Source: Hyphomicrobium sp. (lineage in GTDB: Bacteria > Pseudomonadota > Alphaproteobacteria > Rhizobiales > Hyphomicrobiaceae). From it: DNA of 64,000 nt. Of this stretch, positions 54,468-63,650 are shown one piece after another. Where the stretch lies: NCBI GenBank assembly GCA_030148425.1, contig JASBTM010000008.1, positions 434,001-498,000 on the forward strand, given 5' to 3'. The translations under genes and the position numbers were made by a program. Numbering within the stretch: position 1 is the stretch's first letter; every line of letters begins with the position of its first letter. Under the pieces are notes generated by a model. That model worked only from the letters and a program-made list of their open reading frames with translations. It was not told the DNA's origin and made no database searches.

Positions 54468-56063
54468 TCAAGCGGCGAGCGCCGGCTCGCCTACAATTGT
54501 CTTCCATGCAGCGAGAAATGCCGCGATGTCGTCGTCATTCGTCATCGGCCCTAGGCTGACGCGGATCGTGCTTGCGGCGATATCAGGGCCGAAGCCCATC
54601 GCTTCGAGAACGTGGCTCGCGCCGACCTTACCGGAGGAGCATGCCGAGCCCGCGCTCACTGCAATGCCCGCAAGATCGAGCCGGATGACGAGCGTCTCGG
54701 CGAGCTTTCCCGGCAGCGCCACCGCCGTCGTGTTCTGAAGCCGTGGAGCGCCTTCGCCGATGATCACGGCATTCGGGCTGGCGTGCTTGATCGCCGTTTC
54801 GAGTCCGTCGCGCAGAACGGCAATCGCGCTCGCCTCTTCCTGGTCGCGATGAGCGGCTTCGGCAGCAACCCCAAATCCGGCAATCGCCGGAAGGTTCTCG
54901 GTTCCGGCCCGGCGCCGGCGCTCCTGCCCGCCGCCTCTGATCATCGGCACGAGATCGACATGATCGCGAATGACAAGCGCGCCAACACCCTTCGGGCCGC
55001 CGAACTTGTGTGCCGAAATTGACAGCGTATCGACATCGAGCGCCGCGAAATCGATGGCCAATCGGCCTGCCGCCTGTACCGCATCGACGTGCATTTTCAC
55101 GTCGTTGGCGCGCGCGAGTTCGGCGATCGCTGCGACAGGCTGAATGATGCCCGTTTCGTTATTGGCCAGCTGCACGGCGATGACCGCCGGACGTGCGAAG
55201 GCCCCGGACGCCAGCATCGCAGCAAGTTCATTCACATTTACGATGCCGTCCCGGCCGATTGGCAACATGACAAGCGCAGCACCCGAAGCACGCGCAGGTG
55301 CGAGAACGGAATCGTGCTCGATGCCGCTGGTGAAAATCGTCGCCCAAGGCTGCGACAGTGCCCAGGCATTGGCCTCACTGGCCCCGCTCGTGAAAACAAT
55401 CTCGGACGGCTTTGCTCCAACGAGCCGCGCGACGCTCTCCCGCGCGCGCTCAATTACGGCCCGCGCGCGGCGGCCCTCGCTATGAACCGACGACGGATTG
55501 CCGATGATATCGAGCGCTTCGACCATCGCGGACTTGGCTTCTGGCCGGAGCGGCGCCGTCGCGTTGAAATCGAGATAGGTTCGCCGCACGGGCGCACGCG
55601 GCGCCGCGGAAACTGGTCCAGAAACAGCACCGATTGCGCGAACCGGATTTGCTGAATACTTGCCGCCCGCAATCACGTCGGCCAGGCTCACCGAAGTCAG
55701 AAATTTTCCAGTGGAATCGCTGAGTGCACTCCACAAACCGTGTGTCACACACGGCGTCGCGACCGAGCAGCGTGGGTCATTGTGGGAGCAGCGCGTAAAG
55801 CGCGTATCCTCTTCAACGGCCTCCATGATTGCGGCGATGGAAACGTCTTTTGCGGGCTGCGTAAGCCGATAGCCTCCCGAGCGGCCTCGGGCGCTTTCAA
55901 CGAGCCCAGCGCGCCGCAGCGGTACGAAAAGCTGTTCCAGATAGGAAAGCGGCAGGCTCTGGCGATCTGCCACCACAGACAGGGGGATCGCCCCATCTTC
56001 GGCGTGTCCCGCAAGGTCAGCCATGGCCATGACCGCGTAGCGGCCTTTGGTCGTAAGTTCCAC
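54468..56063 (-). CDS. Fused Rrf2/IscR-type regulator and cysteine desulfurase (IscS/NifS-like)
   Basis: One uninterrupted 531-codon frame from GTG 56063. Residues 1-135 are an Rrf2 winged-helix regulator, with the Gly-Gly-Tyr-x-Leu wing and Cys92, Cys99 and Cys105 in the Cx6Cx5C spacing that holds an Fe-S cluster in IscR/RirA proteins. An Ala/Pro/Val-rich linker (about 136-160) leads to a complete group I cysteine desulfurase (161-531): His250 and Asp327 at the cofactor, PLP lysine Lys353 in Ser-Ala-His-Lys-Phe-Gly-Gly-Pro-Lys-Gly, and catalytic Cys475 in Ala-Gly-Ser-Ala-Cys-Ser-Ser-Gly-Lys. The usual arrangement is separate iscR and iscS genes. It heads the suf operon, so it may both repress that operon and supply its sulfur. 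A sequencing error deleting a stop is the main alternative. Confidence 0.92.
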   Translation of the reverse strand: MELTTKGRYAVMAMADLAGHAEDGAIPLSVVADRQSLPLSYLEQLFVPLRRAGLVESARGRSGGYRLTQPAKDVSIAAIMEAVEEDTRFTRCSHNDPRCSVATPCVTHGLWSALSDSTGKFLTSVSLADVIAGGKYSANPVRAIGAVSGPVSAAPRAPVRRTYLDFNATAPLRPEAKSAMVEALDIIGNPSSVHSEGRRARAVIERARESVARLVGAKPSEIVFTSGASEANAWALSQPWATIFTSGIEHDSVLAPARASGAALVMLPIGRDGIVNVNELAAMLASGAFARPAVIAVQLANNETGIIQPVAAIAELARANDVKMHVDAVQAAGRLAIDFAALDVDTLSISAHKFGGPKGVGALVIRDHVDLVPMIRGGGQERRRRAGTENLPAIAGFGVAAEAAHRDQEEASAIAVLRDGLETAIKHASPNAVIIGEGAPRLQNTTAVALPGKLAETLVIRLDLAGIAVSAGSACSSGKVGASHVLEAMGFGPDIAASTIRVSLGPMTNDDDIAAFLAAWKTIVGEPALAA

Positions 56064-56071
56064 GTCTCAAT

Positions 56072-56149
56072 CCCCGGACTGTCGTCGCCTCAAGTGGCGG
56101 CGGAATCCAACCAGCGCATCCTTAGCTTGCATCCGGCACCCCGGACTGT
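56072..56149. promoter_or_regulatory. Direct 11-base repeats upstream of the fused regulator gene
   Basis: CCCCGGACTGT occurs exactly at 56072-56082 and 56139-56149, eight and 75 bases upstream of the GTG on the minus strand. Being between the regulator start and any upstream promoter, the pair is a candidate operator, but it does not match a known IscR or iron-responsive box that I recall. No clear -35/-10 was found. The rest of the 302-base divergent gap (56064-56365) holds no gene. Confidence 0.4.
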
Positions 56150-56365
56150 GCTAAGAGACCCGCCCTACAGCGGCTACTACGTTTACCAACGAGAGCCCCT
56201 ACATTTCGAACGGTTCTAAAGTTATGGAAATCCTGAGCGCTGGAGTCAAGGATTGAGAACACGAACCACAAGGATTTGAATGCCAAAAGGCCGCAGCCCG
56301 GCCTGCCATCTCCGCCCAGCGCCTAATTCCGTCCCAAAAATCACGAGCGAGACCGAGATCTTCCG

Positions 56366-57145
56366 ATGCCCGAACTGATTATCAACGGCCCTGGCGGACG
56401 CCTTGAGGCCCGGTACCACCACGAAAGCAACGCCGACAGCCCGATCGCGCTGATTCTGCACCCCCACCCGCAATTCGGCGGGACGATGAACAATCAGGTG
56501 GTCTACTCACTTTATCACACCTTCGCGGCGCGGGGATTTTCCGTGCTTCGATTTAACTTCCGCGGCGTCGGCCGCAGTCAGGGCGTCTGGGATGGCGGAC
56601 CGGGCGAGCTTGCCGATGCGGCCTCCGCGCTCGATTGGCTACAGCTCGTCAAGCCCGACGCCAAGACCTGCTGGATCGCGGGCGTCTCCTTCGGCACATG
56701 GATCGCCATGCAGCTTTTGATGCGCCGTCCGGAAGTCGATGGCTTCATCTGCATTGCACCGCCCTCGAACCTTTATGACTTCTCGTTCCTGGCGCCGTGC
56801 CCCTCATCGGGCCTGATCGTCAACGGCGACATGGACCGCGTCGTCCCGACGGCGTCCGTCGTTGAAATGGCAGCGAAGGTGAAGGTGCAGAAGGGCATCA
56901 AGATTTCGCACGAGGTCATTCCGGGCGCCAACCACTTCTTCGAGAACAAGACCGAAGAGCTTGGCAACATCGTCGGCTCCTACCTGGACGAACGCATGAT
57001 CCAGTTCGAACTCGATCGCGAGCGCAACAAGGAACGCGAGCGTGAGCGCGAGCGCGAACGTCAGCGCCAGCGTGAGCTTGAACGCATGGAAGCCCAAAGC
57101 CCGACGCCCGCTGCAAGCAGCGAAGACGACAGCGACGACGAGTAA
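56366..57145 (+). CDS. Alpha/beta hydrolase with charged C-terminal tail
   Basis: 259 residues. The fold core (about 1-212) has His-Pro-His-Pro for the oxyanion region, nucleophile Ser108 in Gly-Val-Ser-Phe-Gly, an acid near Asp155 or Asp157, and His190 in Gly-Ala-Asn-His-Phe-Phe, matching the COG2945 family of unknown substrate. After residue 216 comes about 25 residues of nearly alternating Arg and Glu, then an acidic end. That tail should form a single charged helix. It diverges from the regulator-desulfurase gene. Confidence 0.87.
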   Translation: MPELIINGPGGRLEARYHHESNADSPIALILHPHPQFGGTMNNQVVYSLYHTFAARGFSVLRFNFRGVGRSQGVWDGGPGELADAASALDWLQLVKPDAKTCWIAGVSFGTWIAMQLLMRRPEVDGFICIAPPSNLYDFSFLAPCPSSGLIVNGDMDRVVPTASVVEMAAKVKVQKGIKISHEVIPGANHFFENKTEELGNIVGSYLDERMIQFELDRERNKERERERERERQRQRELERMEAQSPTPAASSEDDSDDE

Positions 57146-57192
57146 CGAACGGCTGTCGCCGCGATATCAGCGCTAGCTATCAGTGCCCGATA

Positions 57193-58314
57193 TCAGTGAA
57201 TAACGTGAGCGGTGGGATCGGCTCTTACTCCCCCGCTCGATGGTTCCGCCACGCCCGTCGTACCTGGAAAGGTAATCGGCAGGCCGCGAATGGAACGAAC
57301 GGCCAGATAGGCCCATGCTTCCGCTTCGAGGCTATCGCCATCGAGCCCGATGGCTTCGACCGGAACGACGGCGTGGTGAACCTGCTCCGCCAGCATCCGC
57401 ATGATGATCCGGTTGCGCCGCCCGCCACCCGCGACCGCCCAAAGCTCAGGCTCCCATGGCATGTGCTCGCGGGCTTTTGCGATGGTCCGGGCGGTGAAAG
57501 CGGTGAGCGTCGCCGCGCCATCCTCGACGCTCAATCCCTGGACGGCGTCCGTCGAAAATGCATTGCGGTCGAGCGATTTCGGCGGCGTCTCCGCGAAGAA
57601 AGCGTTGCTCAGCAAAGATATCATCGCATCTTCGTCCACCTGCCCCTGGGCGGCCGTCGCCCCTTCGGAATCGAGATACGCTCCCGTCTTCTTCAACATC
57701 CAGTCATTGATCAGAGCATTCCCCGGCCCGGTGTCGAACGCCAGCAGCGCGCCGTCCTCGCCGATCCAGGTGAGGTTCGCGACCCCGCCGATGTTGACGA
57801 TCGCAATTGGCCGTTGCGGCAGCTTGGCCACAAGCGCGCGATGGTAAGCCGGCACGAGAGGAGCCCCCTCCCCCCCAGCTTCGACATCCGCCGCCCTTAA
57901 ATCATAGACGACGGGGCAACGCGTGAAATTCGCAAGCAGATCGCCAAGCCCGAGTTGAACCGTCAATCCCATTTCCGGCCTGTGGAGAACGGTCTGACCG
58001 TGAAAGCCGATGACGGCGATGGACGACCGCTCTACGCCGGCTTCCTTGCAGAACTGCGCCACCGCAACGCTGTGGCTCTCCGTCAGCGCGCGTTCCGCTT
58101 CCGCCAGCGAATATGGCCGCTCGTCGCGCGATTTGAGGTCCCTAGCGTCAGCAATGGCATTGACGAGCACGCGGCGCATGGAATCGTCATAAGGGAAGGT
58201 CATCCCGGGGCCGCGAACGACCTCATCTTCGCCATCCGTCTCGATTAATGCCACGTCGATGCCATCGAGCGACGTCCCGCTCATTAGCCCGATCGCCTTC
58301 ATCAACTTGCCCAT
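57193..58314 (-). CDS. anmK: Anhydro-N-acetylmuramic acid kinase
   Basis: 373 residues from ATG 58314, which has GGAAGG five bases upstream; ATG 58332 is the alternative. The N-terminal phosphate-binding Gly-Leu-Met-Ser-Gly-Thr-Ser-Leu-Asp-Gly-Ile-Asp, Gly-Phe-His-Gly-Gln-Thr-Val-Leu-His and Asp-Thr-Gly-Pro-Gly-Asn-Ala identify AnmK. It converts recycled 1,6-anhydro-MurNAc to MurNAc-6-phosphate in peptidoglycan recycling. It diverges from tyrS across about 110 bases, and in Alphaproteobacteria the two are commonly neighbours. Confidence 0.95.
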   Translation of the reverse strand: MGKLMKAIGLMSGTSLDGIDVALIETDGEDEVVRGPGMTFPYDDSMRRVLVNAIADARDLKSRDERPYSLAEAERALTESHSVAVAQFCKEAGVERSSIAVIGFHGQTVLHRPEMGLTVQLGLGDLLANFTRCPVVYDLRAADVEAGGEGAPLVPAYHRALVAKLPQRPIAIVNIGGVANLTWIGEDGALLAFDTGPGNALINDWMLKKTGAYLDSEGATAAQGQVDEDAMISLLSNAFFAETPPKSLDRNAFSTDAVQGLSVEDGAATLTAFTARTIAKAREHMPWEPELWAVAGGGRRNRIIMRMLAEQVHHAVVPVEAIGLDGDSLEAEAWAYLAVRSIRGLPITFPGTTGVAEPSSGGVRADPTAHVIH

Positions 58315-58423
58315 CGCGACCTTCCCGTGCATGGTGCCGCCGCCCTGCGGCGCAACCGCAAACTATTAAGCGGCACGACCCAAACCATAGCCCGCGACGA
58401 CCGAAGTGAAAGCCTGAATTGCT

Positions 58424-59683
58424 ATGACGACACCGAAATCCGAATTTCTCAAAACATTGTCAGAACGCGGTTTCATTCACCAGTCCTCCGATCTCGAAGG
58501 ATTGGATAAGCTGGCGGCCGATGGCCGTATGATTGTTTACGTCGGTTATGATTGTACCGCTCCGTCGCTTCACATCGGCCACTTGCTTTCGATCATGATG
58601 CTTCGCTGGCTCCAGCAGACCGGCGGAGGAAAGCCAATTGCTTTGATGGGGGGAGGCACGACCCGTGTTGGCGACCCGTCGGGCAAAGACGAGACGCGCG
58701 TGTTGCGCACGATTGAGGAAATCAACGCCAACAAGGACGCACTGAAAAGCGTCTTCGAGAAATTTCTGCGCTTCGGAAATCAAGCCTCCGACGCCATGAT
58801 GGTCGATAACGCCGAATGGCTCGCGCCGCTCAATTACATCGATTTCCTGCGCGACGTCGGCCGCCACTTCTCGGTCAACCGCATGCTGACGATGGACAGC
58901 GCCAAACTCCGCCTCGAGCGCGAGCAGGAGCTATCGTTCATCGAGTTCAACTACATGCTGCTGCAGGCATACGATTTCGTCGAGCTGAACCGCCGCTACG
59001 GTTGCAACGTGCAAATGGGCGGCTCCGACCAATGGGGCAACATCGTCACCGGCATCGATCTCGGCCGACGCATGGGCGTGAAGGATCAGCTCTACGCGCT
59101 CACGTGTCCGCTCTTGACGACGGCATCAGGCGCCAAGATGGGCAAGACAGCGGCCGGAGCGATCTGGCTCAACGAAGCGCAGCTTCCGGCGTACGACTAT
59201 TGGCAGTTCTGGCGAAACACCGAAGACGCCGACGTTTCGCGCTTCCTGAAGCTGTTTACGTTCCTGCCGCTCGACGAGATCGCGAAACTTGAGAAGCTCT
59301 CGGGCTCCGAGATCAACGAAGCGAAAAAAGTGCTCGCGACGGAAGCGACCGCGCTCCTCCATGGCCGCGATAAAGCCGACGCAGCGGCCGAAACCGCACG
59401 CAAGACATTCGAGCAAGGGTCGTTGGCCGTTGACCTGCCGACAGTCGAGCTTCCACGCGCCGAGATCGAAGCGGGCCTTGGCGTTTTGACGGCATTCGTA
59501 AAAGCCGGCCTCGTCGCCTCCAACAGCGAAGCGCGGCGGCAGGTCCAGGGCGGCGGGCTCAAGGTCAACGACGAAGCCGTGACGAGCGACAAAGCCAGCC
59601 TTTCCCTGGCAGACGCCGCCGCGACGGGCATCATCAAGCTATCGCTCGGCAAGAAGAAGCACGTTCTTTTGAAGCCCGTCTGA
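58424..59683 (+). CDS. tyrS: Tyrosyl-tRNA synthetase
   Basis: 419 residues, class I synthetase. HIGH motif His50-Ile-Gly-His53, tyrosine pocket Tyr-Asp in the early Gly-Tyr-Asp-Cys-Thr-Ala, Gln/Gly-Gly-Ser-Asp-Gln-Trp-Gly-Asn near residue 200, and the KMSKS equivalent Lys238-Met-Gly-Lys-Thr242. A C-terminal S4 RNA-binding domain (about 350-410) follows. It charges tRNA-Tyr. The gene ends eight bases before the convergent AsmA-like gene. Confidence 0.97.
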   Translation: MTTPKSEFLKTLSERGFIHQSSDLEGLDKLAADGRMIVYVGYDCTAPSLHIGHLLSIMMLRWLQQTGGGKPIALMGGGTTRVGDPSGKDETRVLRTIEEINANKDALKSVFEKFLRFGNQASDAMMVDNAEWLAPLNYIDFLRDVGRHFSVNRMLTMDSAKLRLEREQELSFIEFNYMLLQAYDFVELNRRYGCNVQMGGSDQWGNIVTGIDLGRRMGVKDQLYALTCPLLTTASGAKMGKTAAGAIWLNEAQLPAYDYWQFWRNTEDADVSRFLKLFTFLPLDEIAKLEKLSGSEINEAKKVLATEATALLHGRDKADAAAETARKTFEQGSLAVDLPTVELPRAEIEAGLGVLTAFVKAGLVASNSEARRQVQGGGLKVNDEAVTSDKASLSLADAAATGIIKLSLGKKKHVLLKPV

Positions 59684-59690
59684 CGCGCGC

Positions 59691-62600
59691 TCAGTGGCTG
59701 GTCGTCGTCGATGACCAGCCATCAATGGCTTGAGCCTCGGCTTTCGGCGCCGTCTTCTTGGTCTTGGCCTGCGATTGCGCCTTCGACTTTGCCTTGGCTT
59801 TCTTGTTGGTGCTTGGCGCGTCGGCAGACACAGCACCGGCGCTACCGATTGCCGGAGCAGCGTGTCCCGCATCTTCGCGCACCTGAATGGTCGGATCCAT
59901 CGACGTCATCTGGAAGATGTCGCGGAAAATACCTGGCGCAACCAGCGAGAGCGGATTGACGATAACCTGTGGCGACGACGTCGGCCCTTGCACCGCGAAC
60001 GTCATCCCGACGAAGCCTTCGCCCTGAGTGCCGGATAGGATTTGCCCGATCACCGGGATGTCACCCAGTGCGCCGTTCAACCCCTGCAACGGAACGTACG
60101 TTCCGCCGATGCTGACGCGTTTCGTTTTAAAATCGACTTTGCCGCGCAGCGTCGCGCCGAGCAGCGGTCCCTTGACGTAGGACTCCTGCAGAACGAATTG
60201 TCCGTATCCGACCGAAAATGGCGCGCGCAAGCGTGTGAAATCGAAAACCTCGCGGGCGACGTTTTGATTGCCGCCGATGGCAGGCCGCCCGCTGTCGGCG
60301 CTACTCACGAGTTCCATCACGACGGGGTCGCCCAGGACCCGGAAATTATCAACGACCAGTAGTCCCGTTTTTTCCGCCGGGCCGGAACCGTCCAGCGCCA
60401 CGTCGAGCCGCAGGCGTCCGCCTTGCATATTCGGGTAGAAATTGACGAGCTTCATCACTTGGCCCGCATCGCTCGACGTCACGATCAATCGCCGCGAACC
60501 GGTGCTCTGATCGAGTTTCGCCGCAAGCGGCGCACCGCCATCAAGCGTTCCCTGCGCATCGAGAGCCGAAAGATTGCCGTTGCGGGTCTCAACCACGCCT
60601 TTGAGATTGCGCACCGAAACGTCGGAGCTTCCGATAAGGTTTGCAATATCGAACGACAGCCGCGTTCCTTTGGCCGCGGCTTTGCCTTTACGGTCTGGGC
60701 CATCGCCTACGCTGAACAGTGAACGGAAGAAATTGCGGCCGTCGTAATTCGACCCGCTTATATTCACGGTCCAGAAGTCGTCGCTATCGCGCTTACCATC
60801 GACATCGAGACGCGAAATGACGTTGAGATTGAGCCCCGGAAATTCGAACGTTTTAATTTTGTTGTCCGGTCCGATCACGATCTCGCCGTTCGCGGTCATG
60901 TCGTCGCTGATCATCTTGAAGTTTTGCAGCTCCGTATCGCGATCCGGCGTCGTTACGACGTCGGTGTCGAGCATGGCCGCGCGCCCCGGAGCTTTACGCC
61001 ATTGCAACTTGTCGAGAGTGATCTCGGCATTGGTCAGGTCGGCGTGAATTTTGACGGCAGGCGATGGGCCATCGCCTTTCTGATATGACACTTCTACAGG
61101 CACGACCCCGCGCACCATATCGTTGATGTCGAGCCCAAGCTGCGTGCGGTCCGTGTCATCGAGTTTCGCAACGATCTTGACCGGCGGCTGCTGTCCATTG
61201 TCCGGTTTCAACAGACGCTGGCCGACAATCTTCGCAGGAACGCCGTTGACGATGAGATCGCCCTTCGCGTCGAGCGACGTTTCCGTCAGAGCGAGGTCGA
61301 GCGTGAAGCCCTGCACGTCGTAGCGCCCGGCGACCTTACCGAAGCGGCCATCCGAAATGCGCGCCTTGCCCGTTATCGTCATGTCGTCGCCAGTGACGCC
61401 GTCATAAAACGGCATCTTGATCAGAAACTGCGCGTTGACCTTTCCGTCTCCTGCCTTGGGTAACGGTGAAGCATCGCGAATGGCCCGGATCGGGAGCTGC
61501 TCAAGCCCCGCCATGAACGGGCCGAGATCGCCCGTCGCAGTCAGCGCTATTTCTCCGTTCGGGCGCGGCGACAGAATGTCGTCTGTCCGCATGCTCCCGT
61601 CCTTGAGCGGCACCGTTTGCCCGTCCGGCAACGTCATCGTAGCCTCGGGCACCGTCACCAACAGAACGTTATTGTCGAGATGGATCGACGTCTTCCGGGC
61701 CGCAATCGGCGGCATGCCGGGGAGGGTCGTGAAAACGGCATTCTCCGCCTCGAAGTCCGCGCTGGCCCGCTCTGTCGCTGTCTGTACGGTCCCAGGTTCG
61801 ATGCCGCCGACGTCACTATTCGAGAACGTCAGCGTACCGCCTTTGAAATCGACGGATTTCACGTTGGCGCCCACCCAATCTCGCGGCCCGGTAGCGACCG
61901 CCCGCGGCCAGAGCGCCTTGAGCGTATTGAGAGGCATCGGCGAAACGTGGAATTCGGCCGACATGCTTTGGCCCTGCGGGCCGGCCTGTGTCGTCGCCTT
62001 GACGACCGCCTCGCCGCCGCCTCCCGCCAGCCGGAATTCGCTGAGATCGACGAACCCTCGACGTGGAACGATCGTGCCTTGCGCCGACCATTTGTCGATC
62101 GAAACTGGCGGCACCTTGAATTCCGGCGCCTCGAACACGCCGTTCTTACCATCAAGCGCGAAGCGCCAAGTTGGAGGCTCGGCGTCCTTGGCGACGTCAC
62201 TCATCGAGCCGGTGAACATGATGGTGCCGTCGGCCCACTTCACCGGGCTCGGCTTCAGATCCCAGCGCTTGGCCTTACCGTCGTAGTCGAGCTTGAAGAC
62301 TCCCGCCGTCACATCCATCGGCTGAACCATATAGGGAAGGCGGGCGCGGCCATGCCCCACTTCAACCGAGAGATCGGCCGCCTCGATATCCCCCTTGCTC
62401 GAAAGGTTGACGGTGGCGTCCCCCGATACCGGAAATTCGAAGTTGCCGAGGAGCGCCAGCGGCGGCGCCGCCGATGCGAGCGACGACGGCAAGAGATCCC
62501 GGACAGTCGCCTTGACCTCCAGTTTGCCTGTCTGCTCGCTTTCATCCGTCAGGAAGGTCACCGACCACGGCCCGCGCTGAGAGGCTATGGTGGCCCGACC

Positions 62601-63482
62601 CGAAATCACGCTGCGTCGAGCGGCGTGATCGAAATCGACGCTTGCCTCATCGATACGCCAGGAGCTGCGCTGCCCCTCATAATCGACGACGACGGTCGCA
62701 TTCGAGATCCCGAATTCCGTCAGAAACGAAGTCGCGTCGAGGCGCTGACGTGCGCGCCGCGATGACTCGCTGAGCATTTTGGCGAGATTGACCTTAGCCC
62801 CGCTCGGAACTCCGGAATGGGGCACGATGGTCGTGCCCGGTGCGGCTGTGGCGTTCGGCGGCGAGCTTGCCTCCGTCCCGGGATGCAAAGCCACGGGTTT
62901 CGGAACGGCCCGTTCGAACACGAAGCCCGACTGCTCGGAATAGGCGAGCGCAATGATCGGGTCGATCAGCTCGACGCGCGCCGGGACGATGCGCCCGCGC
63001 ATCAAGGCGGCTGTCGATATGTTGACGGCGGCCAGCGGCGACGACAGCACCACATCGCCGCCCCCTTCCAACACGCTGACGTCGCGCAAGCGGAATTCGA
63101 GTTCGCCCGTCGGTCCAAGCCTAAGCTCCGCGCCGTCGATCTTGACCGAACTCGTAATCAGCTCGGCGTTAATGCCTTGCTCGATTGGCGCGACGACGAA
63201 GTCGAAGGCTATAGGCCCATGCCTGAGCCTGACGTAAAGAACGCCGACCGCAATCATCGCCAGAAGCGCAAGCGGCATGATGCTGTAAAAAATGATGCGG
63301 CAACCGAAGAAGAAGTGCCCGATGCTACGCATCATTGTCGTGCGGGCGGCAGGCTCGGGGGTAGGCAGAACCGGCGGCACACGCTGCGGATCGACCGACA
63401 GGCGTTGCGAAACGGCTCCCTGCATACTTTGGTCAGCGCCACGCTTGTTCGAAGCGCGGCCGCCGGTTACCAGTTTAGTCAA
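59691..63482 (-). CDS. AsmA-like/DUF3971 envelope protein
   Basis: 1263 residues. A polar N-terminal 60 residues in the cytoplasm lead to one transmembrane helix (about 63-85); the rest is a very long periplasmic region dominated by alternating beta patterns, with DUF3971 and AsmA-like C-terminal features (Val-Pro-Leu-Gln-Gly-Leu-Asn-Gly-Ala-Leu-Gly-Asp-Ile-Pro). Its architecture matches TamB/YhdP-type proteins that form groove-like bridges carrying phospholipid to the outer membrane. The last 50 residues are Lys/Ala/Ser-rich and low complexity. Alternative starts at Met50/Met51 would remove part of the cytoplasmic tail. Confidence 0.87.
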   Translation of the reverse strand: MTKLVTGGRASNKRGADQSMQGAVSQRLSVDPQRVPPVLPTPEPAARTTMMRSIGHFFFGCRIIFYSIMPLALLAMIAVGVLYVRLRHGPIAFDFVVAPIEQGINAELITSSVKIDGAELRLGPTGELEFRLRDVSVLEGGGDVVLSSPLAAVNISTAALMRGRIVPARVELIDPIIALAYSEQSGFVFERAVPKPVALHPGTEASSPPNATAAPGTTIVPHSGVPSGAKVNLAKMLSESSRRARQRLDATSFLTEFGISNATVVVDYEGQRSSWRIDEASVDFDHAARRSVISGRATIASQRGPWSVTFLTDESEQTGKLEVKATVRDLLPSSLASAAPPLALLGNFEFPVSGDATVNLSSKGDIEAADLSVEVGHGRARLPYMVQPMDVTAGVFKLDYDGKAKRWDLKPSPVKWADGTIMFTGSMSDVAKDAEPPTWRFALDGKNGVFEAPEFKVPPVSIDKWSAQGTIVPRRGFVDLSEFRLAGGGGEAVVKATTQAGPQGQSMSAEFHVSPMPLNTLKALWPRAVATGPRDWVGANVKSVDFKGGTLTFSNSDVGGIEPGTVQTATERASADFEAENAVFTTLPGMPPIAARKTSIHLDNNVLLVTVPEATMTLPDGQTVPLKDGSMRTDDILSPRPNGEIALTATGDLGPFMAGLEQLPIRAIRDASPLPKAGDGKVNAQFLIKMPFYDGVTGDDMTITGKARISDGRFGKVAGRYDVQGFTLDLALTETSLDAKGDLIVNGVPAKIVGQRLLKPDNGQQPPVKIVAKLDDTDRTQLGLDINDMVRGVVPVEVSYQKGDGPSPAVKIHADLTNAEITLDKLQWRKAPGRAAMLDTDVVTTPDRDTELQNFKMISDDMTANGEIVIGPDNKIKTFEFPGLNLNVISRLDVDGKRDSDDFWTVNISGSNYDGRNFFRSLFSVGDGPDRKGKAAAKGTRLSFDIANLIGSSDVSVRNLKGVVETRNGNLSALDAQGTLDGGAPLAAKLDQSTGSRRLIVTSSDAGQVMKLVNFYPNMQGGRLRLDVALDGSGPAEKTGLLVVDNFRVLGDPVVMELVSSADSGRPAIGGNQNVAREVFDFTRLRAPFSVGYGQFVLQESYVKGPLLGATLRGKVDFKTKRVSIGGTYVPLQGLNGALGDIPVIGQILSGTQGEGFVGMTFAVQGPTSSPQVIVNPLSLVAPGIFRDIFQMTSMDPTIQVREDAGHAAPAIGSAGAVSADAPSTNKKAKAKSKAQSQAKTKKTAPKAEAQAIDGWSSTTTSH

Positions 63483-63650
63483 TTCCGCCCCTCAAAAACC
63501 CCGACCGGCCGATTGCGGGCCGGTCGCCCGTATTGTAGCCGGGAACGGACAAGAAAATGCTTTCAAATGAAAGCCTAACGGCTCCGGTCTCCGCTCGTCG
63601 GAAAGCCCAGCTACTAGTCCCAAAAACGACAAAAGAAAGGCACTTTCAAG

